Assembly (NCBI RefSeq): GCF_001278945.1
Contig: NZ_LGRV01000003.1
Location: 1,116,001-1,180,000 of the forward strand
Direction of reading: 5' to 3'
DNA length: 64,000 nucleotides
DNA from: Lysinibacillus contaminans
GTDB lineage: Bacteria > Bacillota > Bacilli > Bacillales_A > Planococcaceae
Shown piece after piece: positions 29,811 to 39,190 of this stretch. Each line of letters begins with the position of its first letter. The stretch's first letter is position 1. The notes under the pieces were generated by a model. It had not been told where the DNA came from. It saw only the letters and a program-made list of their open reading frames with translations, and made no database searches. The translations under genes and the position numbers were made by a program.

Positions 29811-31016
29811 ATGGAGCAAGAAAAAAGACCTAGAGAAGAGACGAAGCTTTTCTCTACTAAATTTATTCGTTTTTTAGGCGGGAAAAATTTATTATTTACA
29901 CTTATTGTTTTAGTACTACTTGCATGTGTTATTTACATGTATGATAAGGTGTCATTCATATTCACCCCGCTTAAAGTATTATTTGAAGTTGTTATTTTAC
30001 CAGGGGTACTGGCTACTATAGCGTACTACTTGCTACGGCCATTACTAGGAGTGTTAGAAAAATGGCGAATACCGCGAATTTGGGGCATTCTCATTTTGTA
30101 TATTGCTGTTATTGGTTTAGTGACATTATTAGTGTTACTCGTTTATCCATTTTTACGCGATCAATTTATGAACTTAGTGCAAGAGTTCCCAGTGTACTTT
30201 AAGGATTTAACGCAAAACATTGTCAACTTCATTAACAACTCTCGTATCACGGAGTATTTAGATAAATATGGAAGCGATTATGATCGTGTAATCGAAGATT
30301 TTACAAATGGTATGGTGGATACCGTAAAAGATACTGTGGCGAATTTAGCGCAAGGTGTCGCTACTGGAGTTACAGGTCTTGTGTCAACGTTAACAGGTAT
30401 TGTGCTATCACTTATTACTGTGCCGTTTATTTTATTCTATTTATTAAAAGACGGGGAAAAATTACCGAAGTTTGTATTGAAAATTTGCCCGCCACGTATG
30501 CGTTCAGGCTTACAAGAAGTAATGCACGATATGGATAAGCAAATTAGTTCATATATTCAAGGACAGATTTTAGTATCCATGTGTATTGGAGCAATGGTTA
30601 CGATTGGTTTCTTAATTATCGGTATGAAATATGCGCTATTATTAGGGTTTCTTGCGATGATTACAAGCGTTGTGCCGTACTTAGGACCAGTTATTGCGAT
30701 TACACCTGCTGCTATTATTGCACTTGTAACATCCCCGTTCATGTTGATTAAATTAGCGATAGTCTGGACAGTTGTGCAACTGATTGAAGGAAAGTTCATT
30801 TCGCCACAAATTATGGGGAAATCACTGAGTATTCACCCGATTTCAATTATCTTTGTACTTCTAACGTCAGGTTCGCTATTCGGTGTTCCGGGTGTAATTC
30901 TAGGGATACCGGGCTATGCGATATTGAAGGTACTGGTTACACATCTATTTAAGCTCTTTAAACAGCGTTACAACCGCTATGAGGACGCAGAGGTACAAAA
31001 GTACGATATTAAGTAA
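29811..31016 (+). CDS. AI-2E family transporter (PerM-like)
   Basis: A 401-residue polytopic membrane protein with the pattern of the AI-2E/PerM family: an N-terminal two-helix unit, a middle extracellular helical region (FPVYFKDLTQNIVNFINNS), and the conserved QGQILVSMCIGAMVT plus EGKFISPQIMGKSLSIHPISI near the C-terminus. Proposed substrates differ among members (autoinducer-2 export, Na+/H+ antiport), so none is assigned. The ATG at 29811 follows GGGGTGAG. Probably co-transcribed with the LCP gene; a strong terminator follows. Confidence 0.9.
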   Translation: MEQEKRPREETKLFSTKFIRFLGGKNLLFTLIVLVLLACVIYMYDKVSFIFTPLKVLFEVVILPGVLATIAYYLLRPLLGVLEKWRIPRIWGILILYIAVIGLVTLLVLLVYPFLRDQFMNLVQEFPVYFKDLTQNIVNFINNSRITEYLDKYGSDYDRVIEDFTNGMVDTVKDTVANLAQGVATGVTGLVSTLTGIVLSLITVPFILFYLLKDGEKLPKFVLKICPPRMRSGLQEVMHDMDKQISSYIQGQILVSMCIGAMVTIGFLIIGMKYALLLGFLAMITSVVPYLGPVIAITPAAIIALVTSPFMLIKLAIVWTVVQLIEGKFISPQIMGKSLSIHPISIIFVLLTSGSLFGVPGVILGIPGYAILKVLVTHLFKLFKQRYNRYEDAEVQKYDIK

Positions 31017-31019
31017 AAG

Positions 31020-31057
31020 AAAACAGCTACCGCGCAAAGCAGTAGCTGTTTTCTTTA
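31020..31057. terminator. Hairpin between convergent permease and aminotransferase genes
   Basis: AAAACAGCTAC / GTAGCTGTTTTCTT with an 11-nt loop. Confidence 0.85.
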
Positions 31058-31061
31058 TATA

Positions 31062-32225
31062 TTAGAGCGTAACGTTTTTTAAGCGATCTACAGCTTCTTG
31101 TAATACATCTTTTGGTTGTACAAGTGCTAGACGAAGATAACCTTGTCCAGCGGTACCAAAGGCTGTTCCTGGTACGGTTACAATACCAACTTGTTCGATG
31201 AGCTTGAAAGCGAAATCTGTGCAGTCTACATCATACGGGTACTTTGCCCACACAAACATCCCACCATCAGATGGCGCTACTTCCCAACCGATGTCACTTA
31301 AGCCGCTCATAAGTGTTTTATGGCGCTCTGAGAACGTTGTGCGTAAGCTAGCAGTAATTTCTTCCGCGTTGTCTAAAGCCATAACAGCGGCGTCTTGAAT
31401 TGGTTCAAATATACCAAAGTCTAAATTTGATTTTAATTGCTTTAAGATAGCAATCATTTCTGCATTCCCTGCAATATAGGCGATACGTGTGCCAGCTAAG
31501 CTAAAGCTTTTCGATAATGAGTTAATTTCCATACCGACTTCTTTTGCACCTGGTACAGCTAAGAAACTAATTGGACCTTCACCTGTAAAGTAAAACTCAG
31601 AGTACGCCGCATCATGTAAAACGATCACATTATATTTTTTTGCAAAGGCAATTACTTTTGCAAAATAGTCTAAAGAAGGCATAGCCGGTACAGGATTCCC
31701 TGGCAAGTTCAAAATAAGTAGTTTTGCTTTATGTGCAATTTCCTCAGGGACAGCGTCTAAATCTGGTAAGAAGTCGTTAGCAGCTGTCTGTGGCATATAG
31801 TAGGGTGTTGCGCCAGCTAAATGGATACCTGCATCATAGGCAACGTAGGCTGGGTTTGTCGAAAGAACGATATCACCGGGGTCACAAAAAGCCATTGGTA
31901 AATGCACTAAGCCTTCTTGAGAGCCCATTGTTTGAATAATTTCTGAAGCGGGGTCTAAATCGACATTACTACGACGTTTGTAATAACGGCTAACGGCATC
32001 ATAAAAACGCTGTGTGCCTGTTAATGTGTAGCCATATGACTCAGCAAGATTAGCTCTTTGTGATAGATGCTCGCGAATTTTGTCATGAGGTGGAAGATCA
32101 GGGCTACCTAAGCTTAAATCAATCATAGACATACCTTTAGCTTGTTGTTGTTTGGCAGAATTTTTTAAATCCCCAAAAATTGCTGGTGTAAATAAAGACA
32201 TTTTTTTCGATGGTACGATTTTCAA
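31062..32225 (-). CDS. Class I/II PLP-dependent aminotransferase
   Basis: A 387-residue fold-type I aminotransferase. The PLP-binding lysine lies in NSLSKSFSLAGTRIAY; the conserved NLPGNPVPA, VLHDAAYSEFYF and GMFVWAKYP segments are present. It resembles LL-diaminopimelate or aspartate-like aminotransferases, but the GNPVPA loop, where GNPT is usual, blurs the substrate call. It begins at a TTG with AAGGAG 9 nt upstream. Stands alone; the preceding gene diverges. Confidence 0.9.
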   Translation of the reverse strand: MKIVPSKKMSLFTPAIFGDLKNSAKQQQAKGMSMIDLSLGSPDLPPHDKIREHLSQRANLAESYGYTLTGTQRFYDAVSRYYKRRSNVDLDPASEIIQTMGSQEGLVHLPMAFCDPGDIVLSTNPAYVAYDAGIHLAGATPYYMPQTAANDFLPDLDAVPEEIAHKAKLLILNLPGNPVPAMPSLDYFAKVIAFAKKYNVIVLHDAAYSEFYFTGEGPISFLAVPGAKEVGMEINSLSKSFSLAGTRIAYIAGNAEMIAILKQLKSNLDFGIFEPIQDAAVMALDNAEEITASLRTTFSERHKTLMSGLSDIGWEVAPSDGGMFVWAKYPYDVDCTDFAFKLIEQVGIVTVPGTAFGTAGQGYLRLALVQPKDVLQEAVDRLKNVTL

Positions 32226-32470
32226 AATAGTACACTCCTTACTAGTACATAACAGAATAATAGTAAATATTCTATCATACTAAAGCAAAGAAAGGGAAAG
32301 TAATAATAAAAAAAGAATATACAATTTTTAATAGGAAAAACAGTGTAAATATTTTAAAATGTGAGGAAATACAGCTAAGAATTAACGAAAGCCTGTAAAT
32401 TACCGAAAATGTGACGGAAAAATAGTAAGAAATTCTGCTATCATAAAGTTAAGGGAAGGAGAGGTGACAA

Positions 32471-33283
32471 ATGAAAGTATGTTCATTAAGTGGTGCAAGT
32501 GGGACAGGGAAAAGTACGAGCGCTTTGGTGTTTGCACATAAGGTAGAGCTTGATGCGATTATTGACGATGGTTTACTTATTGTAAATGGCGTCAAAGTCG
32601 CTGGTATTTCAGCGAAATTTGAAAAAAACACTATTACCGCAGTTCGTCGTGCTATTTTTTCAGATAATAAGCATTGTGAGGAAGTCAAAAAGGCACTTGA
32701 TACATATAAGGTACAATCTATATTACTTATTGGTACATCTGATAAAATGACAAAAAATATTGCACAACGATTAGATCTCGGTCCAATCGATACGTTTTAT
32801 TATGTAGAGGATATACGTTCACAGAAAGAAATACAAAAGGCTCGGTTTGTGCGAGGGACACAAGGGAAACATGTCATGCCGATACCGTACCGACAAGTGG
32901 AACAAAACTTTTTTAAAAGACTTATTCAGAGAGGGAAAGAGATTTTCTCACCAAAACGCGAGAAAATTGGAGAAACGACAATTGTTCGTCCGGATTTTCA
33001 ACAAGAATATATAGATATTGAAAAGCAAGTATATGTTCAGCTGATTACATATTGTTGTGCACAAGAAGCGATCGTTAATAAGGTAGAGCATGTACAGTTT
33101 TTAATGGAGGAACATGTGCAGACCAACATTATCGTGCAGCTAAAAATGCCGATAGACTATATACTAGTAGATCGACTAAAAAGTATGCAAGAAGCGGTGC
33201 AACAATCATTTTATCAGCATTTTGGTTTTGAGTTAGATGCCATTAATATTCAGATAAAATCAGTTGAAAAGAAACGAAAATAA
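32471..33283 (+). CDS. P-loop NTPase with C-terminal Asp23/Gls24-like domain
   Basis: A 270-residue protein. The N-terminus is a nucleotide-binding loop, SLSGASGTGKSTSALVFA, with a Walker B-like ILLIGTSDKM, resembling small kinases. The region IGETTIVRPDFQQEYIDIE leads to a C-terminal domain (about residues 180-265) whose pattern of NIIVQLKMPIDYILVDRL, a helix, and FELDAINIQIKSV recalls the Asp23/Gls24 envelope-stress fold (a strand, a helix carrying V-Q..V, then V-x-V-x-I). This reading is by eye. Cytosolic, no membrane segment. A GGAGAGGTG site precedes the ATG, and a terminator shared with the convergent gene follows. Confidence 0.7.
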   Translation: MKVCSLSGASGTGKSTSALVFAHKVELDAIIDDGLLIVNGVKVAGISAKFEKNTITAVRRAIFSDNKHCEEVKKALDTYKVQSILLIGTSDKMTKNIAQRLDLGPIDTFYYVEDIRSQKEIQKARFVRGTQGKHVMPIPYRQVEQNFFKRLIQRGKEIFSPKREKIGETTIVRPDFQQEYIDIEKQVYVQLITYCCAQEAIVNKVEHVQFLMEEHVQTNIIVQLKMPIDYILVDRLKSMQEAVQQSFYQHFGFELDAINIQIKSVEKKRK

Positions 33284-33287
33284 TAAA

Positions 33288-33338
33288 AAACATGTACTCT
33301 GCTCGCTAAGAAACGAATAGAGCACATGTTTTTTATTA
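33288..33338. terminator. Hairpin between convergent genes
   Basis: AAACATGT.ACTCT / AGAGC.ACATGTTTTTTATT imperfect stem. Confidence 0.75.
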
Positions 33339-34127
33339 TGGTTGACGCTTGAAAATAGGTTGACGCTTTTCAACAAAGGCTTGGCATCCTTCTGTAAAAT
33401 CGCTACCAACGAATGGTGAAGAGCCTTCCCAAAGCTTCGGCACGCTATCGACACATTCTTGTACGGATTGTTTTACTGCTAGTAAAGAGTCTGGTGACAT
33501 GCCAGCAACAAGCTTCCCCATACGAATCATGTATTTATTTAAGTCTTTTTCAGCGACTAAATAGTTGAGCATGCCTAGTTTAAATGCTTCTTCTGCTTTA
33601 AACATACGGCCTGTAAACACCAAATCCTTAGTTGTAGAAGGGCCAACGAGCTGAACTAAGCGCTGAGCAAACTTGTTATTTAACGTAATGCCTAATTTAC
33701 CAACTGGTATACCTAATTTCGTCTTTTCAGAGCCGATACGGATATCACATGCTAACGCGAGTTCTAAGCCAGCACCCATCGCTGGACCATTTATTACACC
33801 GATAGTTGGAATTGGTAAGCGTTCAATCGTCGAAATCGTTTTTTCCATATGTACAAAAGCTTCTTCAGCTTTTTCCAACGATATCGAGTTGAACTCTTTA
33901 ATGTCTGAACCAGCTGAAAAGTTTTCACCAGAGCCTCGTAAAATCAACACTTTATTCTTAGGGTTTTCTAGAACTTGCAGCGCAATTTGTGCTAATTGAT
34001 CCCACATATTCGCTGTTAAAGCGTTTTTTGCTTGCGGACGGTGAATCGTTATAATGGCAAGCCCAGCTGTTTCTTGATAAATAATCTTTGCATCTTCCGC
34101 TTCAAGTCTTGTCGTTCTTACTTGCAT
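33336..34127 (-). CDS. Enoyl-CoA hydratase/isomerase family protein
   Basis: A 263-residue crotonase-fold protein. The oxyanion-hole loops NFSAGSDIKEF and GPAMGAGLELALACDIRIG are intact, and the first catalytic Glu is present in GLELA. The second Glu, normally in PExxLG, is replaced: the segment reads LGIPVGKLGIT. Canonical hydration needs both, so the enzyme may be an isomerase, thioesterase or decarboxylase-type crotonase. The start at 34127 follows GGGAGGT; the frame is open to 34145. It stands alone, not in a fatty-acid operon. Confidence 0.88.
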   Translation of the reverse strand: MQVRTTRLEAEDAKIIYQETAGLAIITIHRPQAKNALTANMWDQLAQIALQVLENPKNKVLILRGSGENFSAGSDIKEFNSISLEKAEEAFVHMEKTISTIERLPIPTIGVINGPAMGAGLELALACDIRIGSEKTKLGIPVGKLGITLNNKFAQRLVQLVGPSTTKDLVFTGRMFKAEEAFKLGMLNYLVAEKDLNKYMIRMGKLVAGMSPDSLLAVKQSVQECVDSVPKLWEGSSPFVGSDFTEGCQAFVEKRQPIFKRQP

Positions 34128-34492
34128 AATTGATATACCTCCCACATTAAATTGATAAACATATTATATAATACAAAAGTAAATAAACATTAAATTAAGC
34201 GAATCTTCATGTAAATCCGGCGTGGTTTACGGAAAAAATGGTTGTTTTAAGAAATTGTAATACGAAAGATACTCGGCAAATTACTATTGTACTAAAGGGA
34301 AATGTGTGAGAAACTACATACGGAACTTTTGTTCTTCGGATGTCATAAGGGCATTTTGATGCAAGAAGCGGTTGATGTAGATTAATTACAGATTAACCGA
34401 CATTAAACTTAATAAAAATATAGACTATACACGCATCCAGTTTAATATAAAATAATAATAAACCACGCACAGTAAATAAGGAGGGTATATTA
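34128..34492. other. Divergent intergenic region, no gene seen
   Basis: About 365 bp between divergent genes, holding both promoters. A small inverted repeat GTAAA...TTTAC lies near 34211-34232. No RNA motif recognised. Confidence 0.4.
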
Positions 34493-35368
34493 ATGGTATC
34501 GATACAAAATGCATTGGATAGTTATTTGTTATTGCTAACATCATTGAAAAAGAGTGCTGCTACAAAAAAGCAATATTATTTAGTTGGACAGCAGTTTTTG
34601 GAGTTTGCTCATAATAAAAACATCTTCCAGTTAGATGAGCAATTTAAAGAATTGATATTTTTATATACTAAATACTTGCAAGAGACGTATGAAAATGTTA
34701 ATACATACAATCATAAAGTTGCCACAATTCGAAGTTTTGTGGACTTTTTGTTATTACGCGAGTGGGTGGAACCGTTTGATTATGAGGCAATTTTACAACC
34801 TAAAAAAAGAGTGAAAGCACCCTTAAAAGTACTGACGAAGGAACAATTAGTAAAGATTTCTGATGTGTGGCCAACATATTTTCAATATGCGAAAACTGAG
34901 GATCATTTATGGCTGGCAAGACGTAACGGCTGTATTGTACAGATGTTATTGGAAACCGGGTGCAAACCAGCTGAGCTTGTTCATATGAAATGGGCGCATA
35001 TCGACGAACCGGTGAGTCAAATTAGACTATCGAATCATAATGGAAGACGTGCGTTGAAGATATCAACTATTTTATTGGAAATGCTACTTTATTATCGGGA
35101 AGCAACAGAGGAAATACATCAAGAACCTATTGGGGAGTGGCTTTGGGTGAGTGAGGCAAGCCAAGTGAAACCAATTACGACAAAAACAGTAGAACGTATT
35201 TTCCAAACGATTTCAAAAGAAGTTGGAGAGACTGTACGTGCGACGGATATACGCTACACAGTAATGCAAAAGGCGTTACAAAGCGAGAATGCACTCGAAA
35301 ATATCCAGCAGCAAATGGGTTATGTACGAAAATGGGTACTTACAGAAAGAGGAAAGCGTTTCGAATGA
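34493..35368 (+). CDS. Tyrosine recombinase-like protein with degenerate active site
   Basis: A 291-residue protein with the two-domain Xer/phage-integrase layout: an N-terminal SAM-like core-binding domain (SYLLLLTSLKKSAATKKQYYLVGQQFLEF) and a C-terminal region resembling the catalytic domain. The catalytic residues are lost: LLETGCKPAEL has Lys where Arg I should be, RATDIRYTVMQ replaces HxLRHT, MGYVRKW replaces GHSxxxTT, and no Tyr nucleophile follows. GGAGGG precedes the ATG and the frame is intact, so it is likely an expressed DNA-binding protein rather than a recombinase. Ends in a strong terminator. Confidence 0.75.
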   Translation: MVSIQNALDSYLLLLTSLKKSAATKKQYYLVGQQFLEFAHNKNIFQLDEQFKELIFLYTKYLQETYENVNTYNHKVATIRSFVDFLLLREWVEPFDYEAILQPKKRVKAPLKVLTKEQLVKISDVWPTYFQYAKTEDHLWLARRNGCIVQMLLETGCKPAELVHMKWAHIDEPVSQIRLSNHNGRRALKISTILLEMLLYYREATEEIHQEPIGEWLWVSEASQVKPITTKTVERIFQTISKEVGETVRATDIRYTVMQKALQSENALENIQQQMGYVRKWVLTERGKRFE

Positions 35369-35416
35369 AAAAAGTGCAGTATTGGCCTTTATTACGCCTA
35401 TGCCTGCACTTTTTTA
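35369..35416. terminator. Bidirectional terminator
   Basis: AAAAAGTGCAG / CTGCACTTTTTT stem around a 25-nt loop, between convergent genes. Confidence 0.85.
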
Positions 35417-36271
35417 TTACAGATAATTTAATGCTTTGACACTTACTTTGACTGTTAAATCATGTTTTCCACCTGTGTAAACACCCTCGACGGGACTAAC
35501 ATCTGCAAAATCACGGCCAATGCATAAAATAATGTGGTTCTCTAGTACTTCAACATTATTCGTTGGATCCAACCCAACCCAACCGATACCAGGAATCATA
35601 ACTTCTACCCAAGCGTGTGTTGCAATATCTCCAATTAAGGATGAGTTTTCATCGACGTATAAATAGCCACTTACATAGCGAGCCGGGATACCCTTAGCTC
35701 GTAATACAGCAATCATGACATGAGAGAAATCCTGGCAGACTCCTCGTTTCAATGCAAAGGCCTGGGTTGCTGTCGTTGAAATGTCCGTTGCTCCTGGATC
35801 ATACTCAAAAGACGAATATAAATACTGCATTAAATTAAGCGAAAAAAGCACTGGATTTTCTGCATGGCCAATAGCATGGTAGATCTCATTTAACTGGTTA
35901 TCTGTCACATACGTAAAGCTTGTTTTCTTTATATATGGTAAATAGTGCTCATAAAATAATTGCGAGTGGAAAATTGTCTGCATTTCAGGGGAATAATGAA
36001 TGCGATGAATGAATGGCGCCCTCTGAATACTAACAATGGATGTCGATTGAATTTCAAGCTCCTTGTGCTGCTCTGGGATGTAAAAAGTTCCGACTGTATT
36101 GCCCCAAATATCTAGATGTTCACGAGTGAGTGAGGAAGGCGTAATCGCAATACGATATGATAATAATCGCTGACGTTCATCTCCACGAGGCTTTAAACGA
36201 ATTGTATTTAAACTTTGATCGACTTCAGATTCATAGTTGAAAATATTCGTATGTTGAATCTCGAATTTCAT
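35417..36271 (-). CDS. Transglutaminase-like protein of the ATP-grasp/alpha-E cluster
   Basis: A 284-residue cytosolic protein with an N-terminal bacterial transglutaminase-associated beta domain (FEIQHTNIFNYESEVDQSLNTIRLKP) and a transglutaminase/papain-like core. The triad is complete: Cys in KRGVCQDFSHV, His in ATHAWVEV, Asp in VGLDPTNN. Third gene of the operon. In other genomes this trio is predicted to make or process peptide tags on small molecules or proteins, not experimentally settled. The start at 36271 follows GGAAGGAAG; the frame upstream to 36394 overlaps the previous gene. Confidence 0.9.
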   Translation of the reverse strand: MKFEIQHTNIFNYESEVDQSLNTIRLKPRGDERQRLLSYRIAITPSSLTREHLDIWGNTVGTFYIPEQHKELEIQSTSIVSIQRAPFIHRIHYSPEMQTIFHSQLFYEHYLPYIKKTSFTYVTDNQLNEIYHAIGHAENPVLFSLNLMQYLYSSFEYDPGATDISTTATQAFALKRGVCQDFSHVMIAVLRAKGIPARYVSGYLYVDENSSLIGDIATHAWVEVMIPGIGWVGLDPTNNVEVLENHIILCIGRDFADVSPVEGVYTGGKHDLTVKVSVKALNYL

Positions 36272-36332
36272 CGTGTCCGCTTCCTTCCGGCTATTGACTA
36301 GCGTGTTGAAAGGGACCTGTTCATTGTTCCTT

Positions 36333-37298
36333 TCAGTGCTGTTCGATAGGTTCATATAAATGATAAATTGTTTCAAATGCACGACTGAGATCAACGCATT
36401 GGAACAATCTTTCCTCCATTGACAAAATAGCTTCTTCTATTGTTATCGTCAATAAATCAAATTTCATGATAGCAAATAATAAAGCTTTTAAGGGATTATT
36501 TAGTTCTAGAAAACGAATGGATAAGTGATCTTTTTCGATATTCATTAAAGCCTCCTCTATTTTTTTTAAGCAAAAGGCAACAGAACGAGGGAAGTGTTCA
36601 TCATGCAATAAATAATGAGTAACACCAGTCAAGTTTGTTTGTCGATGTTTCCGTAGGTACGATTCAGTTGCTCTCGACAAGTCAAGTAAAAATGCCCCGT
36701 CCGCTTCCTGTAAAGAAACATTCAATTGCTGTTGATGCTCTAGCGTAATGAGCGCAATTCGAATCGTTTTTTCCGCACGCTCTAGCCATTTCCCAACTTG
36801 AATTAAATAAAAGGGTAAATCTCGGTCCATCGAGCCTTCTATTAATCCTGTAACGGTCATTGAAGTTTTTCGTACATTTTGTAAAAAATAATTCAGAGAC
36901 ATTAGCGGAAACGGTTTTTCTCGATCTGTGATTTCCTGCTGTAAATATAAATAAAAGGCATTTTGTAGTTCCCATAACTCAATAGGGATGCTATCTCTTG
37001 AAATACGTGCATTTTCACGAACGGCATATAGAGTAGTGAGTAATGCATTGCTATTTGTTTCAGAGAATAATAAGTAATCAATTAACGGATTTACCCGAAT
37101 ATGATCATTATACGAAGCATATTCTTCCTTGGAAGCACAAATATCTAAAACTGCCTCCCAGTGATCAATATACTCATTATCTTTGCCTGATTGTTCTAGC
37201 ATATTTAAAAGCTGTACTTGTAATATATGTGCATTGTTTTCTGTTCGTTCACTATACCGTGCCATCCAGTACAGTCCATCCGCTACTCTGCTTAGCAT
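36333..37298 (-). CDS. Alpha-E domain protein (DUF403)
   Basis: A 321-residue all-helical protein that starts with the family hallmark MLSRVADGLYWMARYSERTENNAH and has the conserved DRDLPFYLIQVGKWLERAEKT segment. Always found with a circularly permuted ATP-grasp protein and a transglutaminase. It may serve as a scaffold or regulator of the ligase; the role is not established. Its start lies 47 bp inside the end of the ATP-grasp gene, and a GGAGGAA site sits within that gene's coding sequence. This supports translational coupling and a fixed ratio of the two products. Confidence 0.92.
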   Translation of the reverse strand: MLSRVADGLYWMARYSERTENNAHILQVQLLNMLEQSGKDNEYIDHWEAVLDICASKEEYASYNDHIRVNPLIDYLLFSETNSNALLTTLYAVRENARISRDSIPIELWELQNAFYLYLQQEITDREKPFPLMSLNYFLQNVRKTSMTVTGLIEGSMDRDLPFYLIQVGKWLERAEKTIRIALITLEHQQQLNVSLQEADGAFLLDLSRATESYLRKHRQTNLTGVTHYLLHDEHFPRSVAFCLKKIEEALMNIEKDHLSIRFLELNNPLKALLFAIMKFDLLTITIEEAILSMEERLFQCVDLSRAFETIYHLYEPIEQH

Positions 37299-38742
37299 GC
37301 TGCGATTCCTCCTTTAGTATCCATGTATCTTTTGCGCCTCCACCTTGTGAAGAGTTGACGACGAGGGATCCTTCTTTTAATGCAACACGAGACAAGCCGC
37401 CTGGTAATACGTAAGTGTCATCTCCCTTCATAACATATACACGTAGGTCTATATGACAAGGATAGAAGCGTCCATCCTGGTATGCAGGGGCACGTGATAA
37501 TTGAATTGTCGGCTGCGCAATATATTGATGTGGATTTTCTAATATTTTTTTACGGAATAACATGATATCTTCTTTACTTGCTTGGGGGCCAATGAGCATA
37601 TCGTAGCCTCCAGATGCTCCGACATTTTTAATCACGAGCTCTTGGATATGTGTGAGCACCCACGCTAACTGCTTTTCATCACTTAAATGATATGTTGTAA
37701 CATTTTCTAAAATTGGTTCCTCCTTTAAATAGTAGCGAATCATATCTGGTACATAAGCATACATTGCTTTATCATCAGCTACTCCGTTGCCAATGGCATT
37801 GAGTATGGAAATGTTACCAGCCTTATAAGCATCAATCATGTTTGCTACACCTAGTAAAGAATCAGCACGAAAAACAGTTGGATCTAAGAAATCATCATCA
37901 ATACGGCGATAAATAATATCAATTTGTTCGAGCCCATAAATTGTTTTCATATATACTTTGGCATCTTGTACTACTAAATCTCGCCCCTCCACAAGCTGAA
38001 TGTTCAATTGCTGCGCTAAGAAAACGTGGTCGTAATAGGCTGAATTATACATACCAGCCGTTAATAAAACGGCTTTTGCATCGGAATGTGGATCTAAATT
38101 TCGAGGGCGGTGTGCAAGTAGGACCTCTTGCATATGCGCCATTTGTTTTTCAAGTGAATGAATTGAGTGTTTTGAGAAAAATTCAGGGTATACTTCCTTC
38201 ATCACATGTCGATTTTGGAATACATACGACATGCCAGAAGGGTTACGTAAATTATCTTCAAGAACACGGTACACACCATTTTCATCTCGAATTAAATCAA
38301 TGCCTGCTAAAAATATATGATTATTATTTGGTACTTGCACACCCAGCATTTCCTTATAGTAGTAGGGATTGTTTTCAACGAGCAATCTTGGTATAACACC
38401 ATCTTCTAAAATGTATTGCTCATGATACACATCATGTAAAAAGCGATTCAAAGCTTCGACGCGTTGTTTCATGCCCGTTTCAATTATCACCCACTGTTCA
38501 TGTGGAATAATGATTGGTACAAAATCAAACGGCATTGCGCGTTCGGTACCACCTTGTGCACCGTAAACCGTAAACGTAATTCCTTGTCTTAGGAAGCTTG
38601 ACTGCGCTTGCTGGTGCTTTTCTTCTAGCTGTTCCTTTGAAAATGCGCTTAATTTACGATGGAAGGACTGGTAATGTGGTTTCGGTTGAATACCATCTAA
38701 CATTTCATCAAAAAACAAACCAGATTCATACAATTTAACCAT
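37252..38742 (-). CDS. Circularly permuted type 2 ATP-grasp ligase
   Basis: A 496-residue ligase of the circularly permuted ATP-grasp family (DUF404/DUF407). Recognisable segments: FDEMLDGIQPKPHY near the N-terminus, the core QRVEALNRFLHDVYHEQYILEDGVIP, LAGIDLIRDENGVYRVLEDNLRNPSGMSY, and IKNVGASGGYDMLIGP with a Gly-rich ATP loop, then SRAPAYQDGRF and DLRVYV. It likely forms an amide or peptide bond with ATP. First gene of the three-gene operon; the ATG at 38742 follows TTGGAGG. Confidence 0.92.
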   Translation of the reverse strand: MVKLYESGLFFDEMLDGIQPKPHYQSFHRKLSAFSKEQLEEKHQQAQSSFLRQGITFTVYGAQGGTERAMPFDFVPIIIPHEQWVIIETGMKQRVEALNRFLHDVYHEQYILEDGVIPRLLVENNPYYYKEMLGVQVPNNNHIFLAGIDLIRDENGVYRVLEDNLRNPSGMSYVFQNRHVMKEVYPEFFSKHSIHSLEKQMAHMQEVLLAHRPRNLDPHSDAKAVLLTAGMYNSAYYDHVFLAQQLNIQLVEGRDLVVQDAKVYMKTIYGLEQIDIIYRRIDDDFLDPTVFRADSLLGVANMIDAYKAGNISILNAIGNGVADDKAMYAYVPDMIRYYLKEEPILENVTTYHLSDEKQLAWVLTHIQELVIKNVGASGGYDMLIGPQASKEDIMLFRKKILENPHQYIAQPTIQLSRAPAYQDGRFYPCHIDLRVYVMKGDDTYVLPGGLSRVALKEGSLVVNSSQGGGAKDTWILKEESQHAKQSSGWTVLDGTV

Positions 38743-39190
38743 GTGAATCGCCTCCAAATTTAAGAAATACAAAAAATGTTGCACTAAAAACTAATTACAT
38801 AAAAAAGAAGTACACGAATTGCCAATCACTAATTTATTGCAAGCATATAAGCTGGACAAACAAACAAAATGTGGTTTAACAGATGTAAAGATATTGCACA
38901 CTTTAGAAATGTTAGATGTGTCTACTCGACAGAAAAATGCGACATGATGATTTTTTGAAAGCAATGCCATCTTACGAAAAAAAGAAACATTATTTTTGTA
39001 AGTGACGAAAACTTCGCTTCCAATTAGAAACAGCGGAGGACTAGTAACTACTTGAATCAATTATTGTTCAATTTAACCATAAAAGGTATTTAGTTAATCG
39101 AAATGAAAAGTATATAGTAATTGGAAAATAATATATAGCCAAGTAATACATATGCCATTTAATTGAAAAATATTACAAAATCCAAAAAAA
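38743..39190. other. Intergenic region, possible gene remnant only
   Basis: No intact gene. Plus-strand 38800-38948 reads as a short protein-like run (including NLLQAYKLDKQTK and LHTLEMLDVSTRQKNAT) without a start and ending in two stops, so at most a fossil. The minus-strand promoter of the ATP-grasp operon should be here. Confidence 0.4.

Noticed and set aside
38800..38948. Plus-strand protein-like run in the gap after the ATP-grasp gene
   Set aside because: No start codon or ribosome site and it ends in two stops; too short to name as a pseudogene.
38791..39060. 89-codon minus-strand ORF
   Set aside because: No ribosome site and Cys/Ser-rich random-looking composition.
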